From Pontimonas sp. (GTDB lineage: Bacteria; Actinomycetota; Actinomycetes; Actinomycetales; Microbacteriaceae): 23,108 nucleotides of DNA. The notes under the pieces were generated by a model that ran no database searches, was not told the origin of the DNA, and saw only the letters and a program-made list of their open reading frames with translations. The DNA lies in contig JAFMKX010000001.1 of NCBI GenBank assembly GCA_017852615.1, positions 94,130 through 117,237 on the forward strand, given 5' to 3'. Every line of letters starts with the position of its first letter. Position 1 is the first letter of the stretch. Both the position numbers and the translations under genes were made by a program. Shown piece after piece: positions 1 through 6,943 of the stretch.

Positions 1-84
1 CGCAATGGGCACACCATCGATAGTCACTTTGACGGCACTAGCGACGGAAATATCGTCCGCTTTACATACCTTTACTGCACTCAT
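1..84 (-). CDS. Rieske-type (non-heme iron) ferredoxin subunit, N-terminal fragment
   Basis: The first 28 codons are visible, beginning MSAVKVCKADD and reaching ...KVTIDGVPIA, before the window edge cuts the gene. The ATG shares an ATGA overlap with the sufD stop, so it is the next gene of the suf operon and probably translationally coupled. In many actinobacterial suf operons a small Rieske [2Fe-2S] ferredoxin, usually annotated as a dioxygenase ferredoxin subunit, lies between sufD and sufC, and this N-terminus resembles those. The Cys-His cluster motifs that would prove the family lie beyond the edge, so the assignment rests on the N-terminus and position. It would presumably supply electrons to cluster assembly, but that role is an inference. 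Confidence 0.7.
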   Translation of the reverse strand, partial: MSAVKVCKADDISVASAVKVTIDGVPIA

Positions 85-1262
85 TCGGCCTCCACTGTGA
101 GGGAGAGTTTGTTGCGCACGCGCTCGGTCAGTGAGGCAACAAGCTCGGGATCATTGATACGAGAGATGACATCGATGAGGAATCCCATCACGACGAGGCG
201 GCGCGCGTCGAGTTCTTCAATTCCTCGAGACTGCAGGTAGAAAAGTTGTTCATCGTCAAAACGCCCGGTGGCGCTCGCGTGCCCAGCCCCGGCAATATCC
301 CCAGTCTTGATTTCTAGATTGGGAATTGAATCTGCGCGGGTGCCTTCGCTGAGTACCAGGTTTCGGTTTTGCTCATAGGAATCCGTCCCCACAGCGTGCG
401 CTCCAATGAGCACATCACCAACCCACACGGTCCGAGCCCCAGCTCCATGCAGGGCTCCCTTGTAGGTAACCCTGGAGACGCTCTGTGGCCCTTGGTGGTG
501 GACATAGACCCGCGATTCCAGGTGCTGGGTAGCATCCGCAAAATAGGCCCCCCAGAGGTGGCCTTCGGAGCCTTCCCCCACGAGTTGCGTGGAGGGGTTG
601 ACGATGACCACGTCGCCGCCGAGGGAAACATTGATGTGAGTGAATACCGCGCGAGTACCGACACGGGCAAAGTGGGAAGCGTACTGAATCGAACCCGCAT
701 TCCAATCGGCTACGAACACCACATGAAGCTTGGCGGTGTCGGCTATGTCGAATTCGACATTCTCACCGAGCAACGCATCGCCGCTCGAGGTGACAATCAA
801 GGTCGCATCACTTCCGGGGTGAACTCGAATCACGGTGTGCGCGGCTTTACCCGCAGCTCCCATAGCCAAGCGGTCGATGCGCAGTGGCTCTGCCGGTGTG
901 CCGTCTATCTCGATAACCAAAACTTCCTGGGTGGAACTCCAGGCATTGGCAGCAAGGCGATCCTCAGGTAACCCAGCAACTCCCCGGGGGGATTCATCTG
1001 GCGTGATCCAGGAGTAGGTCATCTCGGCTGAGGGTGAGACCTCCAGGTCATAGCGTGAACCATCCAGGGGCTCGTCCATCAGTGGTCGTAATTTCGTTAC
1101 GGGGCTAAGACGCCACTCGGGTTCGCGTCCGACCACCGCGGCAAAGTCATCGACATTGCCCGAAGAAAACCTCTCGGAACGGGTCTGGACCGGGACGAGG
1201 GAGTCCGCGCTGGAATAGTGCGGCTCTAGTGTTGCGGGGCCGCTCGGTGCACTCTTAGTCAT
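81..1262 (-). CDS. sufD: Fe-S cluster assembly protein SufD
   Basis: SufD is a scaffold component of the cytoplasmic SufBCD complex, which builds Fe-S clusters with sulfur from SufS/SufU. The 393-residue product has the SufBD beta-helix core. Its C-terminal signature is ASATGRFDDEQLFYLQSRGI, where SufB has a paralogous copy. His328, just before that motif, aligns with the conserved SufD histidine implicated in cluster assembly. The N-terminal ~90 residues are divergent, as is usual for SufD. The ATG follows the sufB stop with no spacer, and the gene ends in an ATGA overlap with the downstream ferredoxin, so this is one operon. SufB is distinguished by its cluster cysteine, which this protein lacks at the equivalent site. 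No anomaly is seen. Confidence 0.95.
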   Translation of the reverse strand: MTKSAPSGPATLEPHYSSADSLVPVQTRSERFSSGNVDDFAAVVGREPEWRLSPVTKLRPLMDEPLDGSRYDLEVSPSAEMTYSWITPDESPRGVAGLPEDRLAANAWSSTQEVLVIEIDGTPAEPLRIDRLAMGAAGKAAHTVIRVHPGSDATLIVTSSGDALLGENVEFDIADTAKLHVVFVADWNAGSIQYASHFARVGTRAVFTHINVSLGGDVVIVNPSTQLVGEGSEGHLWGAYFADATQHLESRVYVHHQGPQSVSRVTYKGALHGAGARTVWVGDVLIGAHAVGTDSYEQNRNLVLSEGTRADSIPNLEIKTGDIAGAGHASATGRFDDEQLFYLQSRGIEELDARRLVVMGFLIDVISRINDPELVASLTERVRNKLSLTVEAE

Positions 1263-2681
1263 TTAGCCGACAGAGCCTTCCATGTTCATTTCGATCAGCT
1301 TGTTGAGCTCAAGGGCATATTCCATAGGAAGCTCTCGAGCGATGGGTTCAATAAATCCGCGCACAATCATCGCCATGGCTTCATCCTCGGCAAGACCACG
1401 ACTTTGGAGATAGAAAAGCTGCTCTTCACTCACGCGGGACACCGTGGCCTCATGCCCGAGCTGAACATCGTCGACTCGGATATCAATGGCCGGATAGGTG
1501 TCGCTGCGAGAAATCGTGTCGACCAAGAGTGCGTCACATCGCACTGTATTGGCCGAATGATGCGCATTGGCATCCATCCGCACTTCTCCGCGGTAACCGG
1601 CTCGGCCGCCACCACGAGCGATCGATTTCGACACGATCGAGGACGTCGTGTACGGAGCCATGTGAATCATCTTGGCTCCGGCATCCTGGTGTTGACCAGG
1701 ACCCGCAAACGCTACGGAGAGGGTCTCACCCTTGGCTCGCTCCCCCACCAGGAACACGGAGGGGTACTTCATGGTGACTTTGGAGCCCAGGTTGCCATCA
1801 ATCCACTCCATCGTGGCACCTTCGTGGGCGATAGCCCGCTTGGTAACGAGGTTGTAGACGTTGTTGGACCAGTTCTGAATGGTGGTGTATCGAACACGGG
1901 CATTCTTTTTGACGATGATTTCCACGACCGCAGAATGCAACGAGTCTGAGCTATAAATCGGTGCCGTACAGCCCTCGATGTAGTGCACGTAGCTGCCTTC
2001 GTCGGCGATGATGAGGGTGCGCTCAAACTGCCCCATGTTTTCCGTGTTAATGCGGAAGTACGCCTGCAAGGGGATTTCCACATGGACACCCGGTGGGACG
2101 TAGACGAAGGATCCACCCGACCACACGGCGGTGTTCAGAGCAGAAAACTTGTTATCGCCTGAGGGGATTACGGTGCCAAAGTACTCCTGGAAGATTTCAG
2201 GGTGCTCGCGCAGTGCCGTGTCGGTATCAAGAAACAGCACGCCCTGCTCTTCTAGGTCTTCGCGAATCTGGTGATAGACGACTTCAGATTCATACTGGGC
2301 TGCGACTCCGGCGACCAGGCGAGAACGCTCTGCTTCGGGAATTCCCAGGCGTTCATACGTGTTTCGGATTTCTTCAGGGAGGTCTTCCCAGGTTTGTGCT
2401 TGGCGCTCCGTAGAGCGAACAAAATACTTGATGTTGTCGAAGTCGATGCCGGAAAGATCGGCACCGAAGTTCGGCATGGGCTTTTTACCAAAGATTCCAA
2501 GCGCCTTGAGGCGCATGGTGAGCATCCATTCCGGCTCATTCTTGAGTTCCGAAATTTCACGGACGGTGTTTTCCGAGAGGCCGCGTTTAGCAATGGCTCC
2601 TGCGTTGTCTTCATCGTGCCAACCGAATTCGTAGTTGCCAAGACTCTCTAGCTCTGGTCTATCGAGTAGTACGTCAGACAT
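1263..2681 (-). CDS. sufB: Fe-S cluster assembly protein SufB
   Basis: SufB is the cluster-nucleating scaffold subunit of SufBCD. The predicted 472-residue protein starts MSDVLLDRPELESLGNYEFG and carries the family block GKKPMPNFGADLSGIDF. Its C-terminus has VRCDALLVDTISRSDTYPAI, with Cys382 at the position of the conserved cluster/sulfur-accepting cysteine, followed by SEEQLFYLQSRGL. The frame stays open upstream to a TTG at 2768, but homologues begin at MSDVL and an AAGGAT ribosome-binding site lies 10 nt before that ATG, so I chose 2681. sufB heads the suf operon, is divergent from ctaA, and abuts sufD directly. Actinobacteria commonly use Suf as their main Fe-S assembly route, so it is probably essential. 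Confidence 0.96.
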   Translation of the reverse strand: MSDVLLDRPELESLGNYEFGWHDEDNAGAIAKRGLSENTVREISELKNEPEWMLTMRLKALGIFGKKPMPNFGADLSGIDFDNIKYFVRSTERQAQTWEDLPEEIRNTYERLGIPEAERSRLVAGVAAQYESEVVYHQIREDLEEQGVLFLDTDTALREHPEIFQEYFGTVIPSGDNKFSALNTAVWSGGSFVYVPPGVHVEIPLQAYFRINTENMGQFERTLIIADEGSYVHYIEGCTAPIYSSDSLHSAVVEIIVKKNARVRYTTIQNWSNNVYNLVTKRAIAHEGATMEWIDGNLGSKVTMKYPSVFLVGERAKGETLSVAFAGPGQHQDAGAKMIHMAPYTTSSIVSKSIARGGGRAGYRGEVRMDANAHHSANTVRCDALLVDTISRSDTYPAIDIRVDDVQLGHEATVSRVSEEQLFYLQSRGLAEDEAMAMIVRGFIEPIARELPMEYALELNKLIEMNMEGSVG

Positions 2682-2691
2682 CGTCGGTCCC

Positions 2692-2697
2692 ATCCTT
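2692..2697 (-). promoter_or_regulatory. Ribosome-binding site of sufB
   Basis: On the minus strand AAGGAT lies 10 nt upstream of the ATG at 2681. It supports the short MSDVL start over the TTG at 2768, which would add 29 residues. The spacing is slightly long but workable. Confidence 0.5.
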
Positions 2698-2748
2698 GCT
2701 CGTTGTGGGTTACCCAGGTTCAGCACTCGCCAGGCTTCGTCTTCTACA

Positions 2749-2782
2749 CTCTCACGTACTAGCTCCAAAAGCGGTGTGAGAG
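2749..2782. repeat. Inverted repeat in the sufB/ctaA divergent region
   Basis: CTCTCAC (2749-2755) and GTGAGAG (2776-2782) form perfect 7-bp arms around a 20-nt spacer. The repeat lies upstream of sufB, downstream of its possible promoter. It could be an operator or an mRNA stem in the sufB leader, or chance. No known regulator motif was recognised. Confidence 0.25.
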
Positions 2783-2809
2783 CCTCGCTCGGTACCCCGG
2801 GCAGGCCTC

Positions 2810-2815
2810 TAGTCT
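2810..2815 (+). promoter_or_regulatory. Putative -10 element for ctaA
   Basis: TAGTCT fits the actinobacterial TAnnnT -10 pattern and would place a transcript start about 30 nt before the ctaA GTG. No convincing -35 box is visible. Read with its next base the element is TAGTCTA, the same heptamer found upstream of ctaB and sodA. The opposite-strand reading TAGACT could also serve sufB, with a leader of about 120 nt. Confidence 0.4.
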
Positions 2816-2850
2816 ATCGGCGAAGGCTCCTCTTCGAAAGGGATTAACCA

Positions 2851-3804
2851 GTGAATTCACTGTGGAATTGGCTTCCGGGCGTCATTGATCGTCGGATTCG
2901 AGTTGTGGCCTGGGCGTCGTTAGTGAGCCAGATCGTGATTATAGGTACCGGTGGTGCCGTGCGGTTGACGGGCTCTGGTTTGGGCTGTCCTACCTGGCCG
3001 CGGTGCACCGAGGACTCGCTTATTTCCACCCCGGAGATGGGTATTCACGGGATTATTGAGTTTGGCAACCGTTTGCTGACCTTTGTGCTGGCGATTATTG
3101 CCATCACGATGTTCGTTCTTCTCCTCAGGCTTCGTAAGGAACGGCCCGAGTTGTTTCGTCTCTCGATTCTGTTGGGACTTGGCATCCCCGGTCAGGCCAT
3201 TATCGGTGGGGTGACGGTTCTGACCAACCTCAACCCCTACGTGGTCGGATTGCACTACGTCCTCTCTCTCGTCTTGGTTGTCCTTGCCTCAGTTCTGTTG
3301 TATCGGGTGCGGCGGGGGCCAAAGCGGGACTCCTGGGGTGTGCCTGTGGCGGTGCGAGGTCTCAGCGCAGCTCTGATGGGCGTATTGAGCATTTCGCTCG
3401 TAATGGGTGTGGTGACGACTGGTTCAGGTCCGCATGCGGGCGATGGTGGGGCTGCGCGCAATGGCCTTGATTCCTGGCTGCTTCAGCACTTCCACGCCTG
3501 GCCCTCCTATGTGGTGTTGGGCTTGATCATGACCTTGATAGCGATTACTCGCGCACCGGCGCTTGCTGGTGACACGTTGCGCAGAAGCATCACCGGAGCC
3601 GGAGCAGTAGCGCTGGTTCAGATTGGATTGGGGCTTTACCAAGCCAGAAACGGCCTGCCCGAGTGGTCGGTGGGCCTGCACATGGTTCTCGCTGCTGTTT
3701 TGTTGGCGCTGGTGTCCACGGCACTCTTATCGGGGCGTGAGGTACCTACCAAGGAAGCAGTGGATCGATTCCCACAGCCAGAAACAGCAACGTCAGGTAG
3801 GTAA
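2851..3804 (+). CDS. ctaA: Heme A synthase (COX15/CtaA)
   Basis: CtaA is an integral membrane enzyme that oxidises the C8 methyl of heme O to a formyl group, giving heme A for aa3-type cytochrome c oxidase. The 317-residue protein has about eight hydrophobic segments. Visible landmarks are the extracytoplasmic cysteine pair in CPTWPRC (Cys46, Cys52), IHGIIEFGNR with His66 and Glu70, LHYVLS with His135, LQHFHAWPS with His213 and His215, and VGLHMVLA with His277; these histidines are the expected heme ligands. The start is GTG, preceded by AAAGGG at about 8 nt. The last ~18 codons overlap the 3' end of convergent ctaB; they encode a polar tail after the final membrane segment, which probably tolerates the constraint. 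Confidence 0.94.
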   Translation: MNSLWNWLPGVIDRRIRVVAWASLVSQIVIIGTGGAVRLTGSGLGCPTWPRCTEDSLISTPEMGIHGIIEFGNRLLTFVLAIIAITMFVLLLRLRKERPELFRLSILLGLGIPGQAIIGGVTVLTNLNPYVVGLHYVLSLVLVVLASVLLYRVRRGPKRDSWGVPVAVRGLSAALMGVLSISLVMGVVTTGSGPHAGDGGAARNGLDSWLLQHFHAWPSYVVLGLIMTLIAITRAPALAGDTLRRSITGAGAVALVQIGLGLYQARNGLPEWSVGLHMVLAAVLLALVSTALLSGREVPTKEAVDRFPQPETATSGR

Positions 3805-4663
3805 TGCTCGAATGGAAGACCCTCATCGGTGCTAAGTCTTCCCCGCGCAGGGCACGCTGATACAGGCGGTGGGATTCCACAATGAACCACCCTCCTGAAC
3901 CCATGGCGACCACGGAATACAGCACACCCATGGGTGCGACCCCAATGAGCAACAGTGACGCTGCGACGGTGGCCCAGGCGTAGAGAACCACCTGCAGACC
4001 TACCAGCGGTGCTGATCGCACCACAGCCAGCATGGGTACCGACGCGTTGGCGTAATCTTCGCGGTAGCGCATCGACAGCGGCCAGTAATGCGGCGGTGTC
4101 CAGAGAAACACCACGAGGAAGAGGATCATCGGCTCCCAAGCGAGCGACCCGGTCACCGCGGCCCATCCGATCAGCACAGGAAAGCAACCCGCAATCCCGC
4201 CCCAGATGATGTTCTGCTCGCTCCGACGCTTGAGCCAGAGGGTGTAAATCACGACGTAGAAGCCGATGGCCCCGAGGGACAGTAGCGCTGCCAGTGGGGT
4301 GGTGAACACCCATAGCCACACCACCGAGCCGACACCTAACGTGGTGGCGAAAATCAAGGCGGCGAGCGGGCTCACCTCGCCCGTGACCAAGGGTCGCGAC
4401 TGGGTCCGATTCATCAGGTGGTCAATGTCGCGATCGATCACCATGTTGAAGGCATTGGCACTTCCCGCACTCAATGCTCCACCCAGGACCGTGGCAATCA
4501 CCAACCATGCGTGAGGCAGGCCACGCTCAGCAAGCACCATGACTGGAACCGTGGTGACGAGAAGAAGTTCAATAACCCTCGGTTTAGTCAGGGCAACGTA
4601 GGCCTTGACCACGGACCCTGTGCTGTGGGCAGGGGCCGCAGTGGCAGAAACGCTTGACGACAT
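3746..4663 (-). CDS. ctaB: Protoheme IX farnesyltransferase (heme O synthase, COX10/CtaB)
   Basis: CtaB is a membrane UbiA-family prenyltransferase that transfers farnesyl from farnesyl diphosphate to heme B, making heme O, the substrate of CtaA. The 305-residue protein has the first aspartate motif NMVIDRDID (Asn73, Asp77, Asp81), the loop YTLWLKRRSEQNIIWGG, WTPPHYWPLSMRY and the second polar motif DYANASVPM, with about eight or nine membrane segments. It starts at ATG behind AAGGA. The final helix, SSITYLTLLFLAVGIDPLL, is normal for the family, so the overlap with the ctaA 3' end is not a frameshift artefact of this gene. It is divergent from tkt, as in many actinobacteria. Confidence 0.95.
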   Translation of the reverse strand: MSSSVSATAAPAHSTGSVVKAYVALTKPRVIELLLVTTVPVMVLAERGLPHAWLVIATVLGGALSAGSANAFNMVIDRDIDHLMNRTQSRPLVTGEVSPLAALIFATTLGVGSVVWLWVFTTPLAALLSLGAIGFYVVIYTLWLKRRSEQNIIWGGIAGCFPVLIGWAAVTGSLAWEPMILFLVVFLWTPPHYWPLSMRYREDYANASVPMLAVVRSAPLVGLQVVLYAWATVAASLLLIGVAPMGVLYSVVAMGSGGWFIVESHRLYQRALRGEDLAPMRVFHSSITYLTLLFLAVGIDPLLPW

Positions 4664-4690
4664 GGATTCCTTGCGATGAAAGACGTCGGT

Positions 4691-4696
4691 AGTCTA
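4691..4696 (-). promoter_or_regulatory. Putative -10 element for ctaB
   Basis: TAGACT on the minus strand, part of the heptamer TAGACTA, lies about 27 nt upstream of the ctaB ATG and implies a leader of roughly 20 nt containing the AAGGA ribosome-binding site. No clear -35 box is seen. Confidence 0.4.
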
Positions 4697-4757
4697 CTGG
4701 CCCCGGTCCCGAGAATGGCTGAGAGCGTTTCGCCCCAGTCCCGGGCGAGGGCCTCGA

Positions 4758-4763
4758 TATACT
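4758..4763 (+). promoter_or_regulatory. Putative -10 element for tkt-tal-pgi
   Basis: TATACT is close to the TATAAT consensus and is the best -10 candidate in the 181-bp ctaB/tkt gap. It implies a transcript start near 4770 and a leader of about 75 nt. The -35 region is not consensus-like. No riboswitch fold was recognised in the leader. Confidence 0.4.
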
Positions 4764-4844
4764 TGCCCTGGCTGGCGCTGGCTCGTGAGGTCCTCTGCCC
4801 GTCGTCGATGATTCGCGAGACGCTTAGAAAGAGTTGTAACAGCT

Positions 4845-6941
4845 ATGGCTTCAGTTTTTGACGACCTGGACAGAAAAGCAGTTGATGTAGCCAGGGTCTT
4901 GGCCATTGACGCCGTGGAGAAGGTCGGAAACGGTCATCCTGGAACAGCCATGAGTCTCGCGCCCCTGGCGTATTTGCTCTACCAAAAGGTCATGCACGTG
5001 GATCCTATGGACCCTCAGTGGCTGGGTCGTGACCGCTTTATTCTTTCTGCTGGTCACTCATCATTGACCCAGTATGTTCAGCTCTACCTGGGCGGTTTAG
5101 GTCTGGAGCTTGAGGATCTCAAGGCGTTGAGGACCTGGGGTTCTCAGACCCCGGGACACCCGGAATACGGTCACACGGACCACATTGAAATCACCACTGG
5201 CCCGTTGGGTCAGGGCATTGCTTCCGCCACTGGATTTGCCTACGCCCAGCGTTTTGAGCGCGGGCTCTTCGATCCCACTGCGGCACCCGGGAGCTCCCCT
5301 TTTGACCACTTCATCTATGTTGTCGCGGGAGATGGTGACCTCCAAGAGGGTGTCAGCGCAGAAGCGGCGTCCCTAGCTGGGCATCAAGAACTGGGCAACC
5401 TCATCGTGTTCTATGACGCCAACCAGATTTCCATCGAAGGTGAAACGGACATCGCCTTCTCCGAAGACGTATCGGCACGTTATGAGTCCTATGGCTGGGA
5501 TGTGCACACCGTAGATTTCGGCTCCCAAGATAACTACTCGGAGGACGTCGACGCGGTCATGGCAGCGATTTCTGCTGCGAAGAAAGAGACCGGAAAGCCC
5601 TCGCTCATCACCATCAAGACCGTCATTGGTTGGCCAGCGCCCACTAAGCAAAACACCGGCAAGATTCACGGTTCCGCCCTGGGTGGCGACGAAGTGGCGG
5701 GTGTGAAAAAGGTTCTGGGAATGAACCCCGAGGAGTCGTTTGTGGTCCCCACTGACGTGATTGAGCACACCAGGGGTCTGCGCGATCGCTCGAGTGAGCA
5801 CCGGGCCGAGTGGAATCAACGCTTTGAGGCCTGGCAGGGCGCCAATCCCGAGGCAGCGGCGCTACTGGCACGCCTCCAGGCCCAGGAACTCCCCGATCTT
5901 GAATCGGTGCTGCCCAGTTTCGAGGGAGTGAGCTCGCTTTCTACCCGACAGGCGTCGGGAGACGTGATTAACGCGCTCGCGTCCGTATTGCCCGAAATGT
6001 GGGGTGGCTCTGCTGACCTGGCCGAGTCGAATCTCACCACGATTAAAGGTGCGCTCTCATTTGCGCCCAAGCACCACTCCACCTCCGATTGGAAGGCGTC
6101 TCCTGAGGGTCGTGTCCTGCACTTTGGTATTCGGGAACACGCGATGGGCGCCATTCTCAACGGAATTGCACTACACGGCCCTACCCGACCATTTGCGGGA
6201 ACATTCCTGATTTTCAGTGACTATATGCGCCCTGCAGTGCGGCTTGCCGCCTTGATGGGGGTTCCCACTATTTACGTGTGGACCCATGATTCCATCGGCC
6301 TGGGTGAAGATGGACCCACCCATCAGCCGGTAGAGCAGCTAGCGACGCTACGTGCGATTCCGGGATTAGACATTGTTCGACCGGCCGATGCCCACGAGAC
6401 CGCGTGGGCCTGGAAGACCATGATGGAGCGTCATAGCAATCCTGCGGGCATTGCCTTGACCCGCCAGGGTGTTCCCGTGTTGGAGCGCGGCGAGGGCGAA
6501 GCCTCCCGTGAGACACTCGCCCACGCTCGGCACACCGCACAGGGCGCGTATGTGTTGCAAGAGGGATCGGGCGATGCTCCTGAGGTCATTGTGATGGCCA
6601 CGGGTTCTGAAGTCGCTCTGGCCTTAGAGGCGCGAACCGGACTCGAAGCAGCGGGTATTTCGACTCGGGTTGTCTCGGTGCCCTGTCTTGAATGGTTCGA
6701 AGAACAGTCAGAGGCCTATCGGGAATCAGTTCTCCCGGCCGCGATTCAGGCCAGGGTCTCTGTTGAGGCAGGTCTCTCGCTCAGTTGGCAGCGCTATGTG
6801 GGCGATGCCGGCGAATGCGTATCGCTGGAACACTTCGGTGCCTCCGCTGATGGCAACACGTTGTATCGCGAATTTGGCATTACCTCTCAGGCCGTCATAG
6901 ATGCCGCCCACTCCTCGCTCGCTCGCACTCGAAAGGCATAG
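4845..6941 (+). CDS. tkt: Transketolase
   Basis: Transketolase is a cytoplasmic thiamine-diphosphate enzyme that moves two-carbon units between ketose and aldose phosphates in the non-oxidative pentose phosphate pathway. The 698-residue length is typical. Landmarks are NGHPGTAMS with His31, SAGHSS with His71, the ThDP/metal motif starting GDGDLQEG (162-169) and ending YDAN at Asn193, the catalytic glutamate in FGIREHAMGA (Glu431), and the signature GEDGPTHQPVEQLATLRAIPG minus its last residue. The C-terminal domain follows the usual transketolase order. A weak AAAGAG lies 11 nt before the ATG. It is first of a tkt-tal-pgi operon, with tal starting 2 nt after its stop. Confidence 0.97.
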   Translation: MASVFDDLDRKAVDVARVLAIDAVEKVGNGHPGTAMSLAPLAYLLYQKVMHVDPMDPQWLGRDRFILSAGHSSLTQYVQLYLGGLGLELEDLKALRTWGSQTPGHPEYGHTDHIEITTGPLGQGIASATGFAYAQRFERGLFDPTAAPGSSPFDHFIYVVAGDGDLQEGVSAEAASLAGHQELGNLIVFYDANQISIEGETDIAFSEDVSARYESYGWDVHTVDFGSQDNYSEDVDAVMAAISAAKKETGKPSLITIKTVIGWPAPTKQNTGKIHGSALGGDEVAGVKKVLGMNPEESFVVPTDVIEHTRGLRDRSSEHRAEWNQRFEAWQGANPEAAALLARLQAQELPDLESVLPSFEGVSSLSTRQASGDVINALASVLPEMWGGSADLAESNLTTIKGALSFAPKHHSTSDWKASPEGRVLHFGIREHAMGAILNGIALHGPTRPFAGTFLIFSDYMRPAVRLAALMGVPTIYVWTHDSIGLGEDGPTHQPVEQLATLRAIPGLDIVRPADAHETAWAWKTMMERHSNPAGIALTRQGVPVLERGEGEASRETLAHARHTAQGAYVLQEGSGDAPEVIVMATGSEVALALEARTGLEAAGISTRVVSVPCLEWFEEQSEAYRESVLPAAIQARVSVEAGLSLSWQRYVGDAGECVSLEHFGASADGNTLYREFGITSQAVIDAAHSSLARTRKA

Positions 6942-6943
6942 CC

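Noticed and set aside
369..971. 200-codon open frame opposite sufD
   Set aside because: It is a shadow of the sufD frame in GC-rich DNA, with no conserved motif. The other long antisense frames over sufB, uvrA, uvrB, gap and sodA were rejected for the same reason.
2682..2768. 29-residue N-terminal extension of SufB from a TTG
   Set aside because: Homologues start at MSDVL, and an AAGGAT site precedes that ATG; the extension has no family similarity that I recognise.
2791..2811. Adjacent restriction-site-like palindromes GGTACC, CCCGGG and AGGCCT
   Set aside because: Short palindromes in a GC-rich gap; no sign of cloning sequence or an operator pattern.
4676..4861. 61-codon plus-strand open frame in the ctaB/tkt gap
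   Set aside because: No ribosome-binding site, no recognisable protein features, it runs into tkt in another frame and covers the promoter elements.
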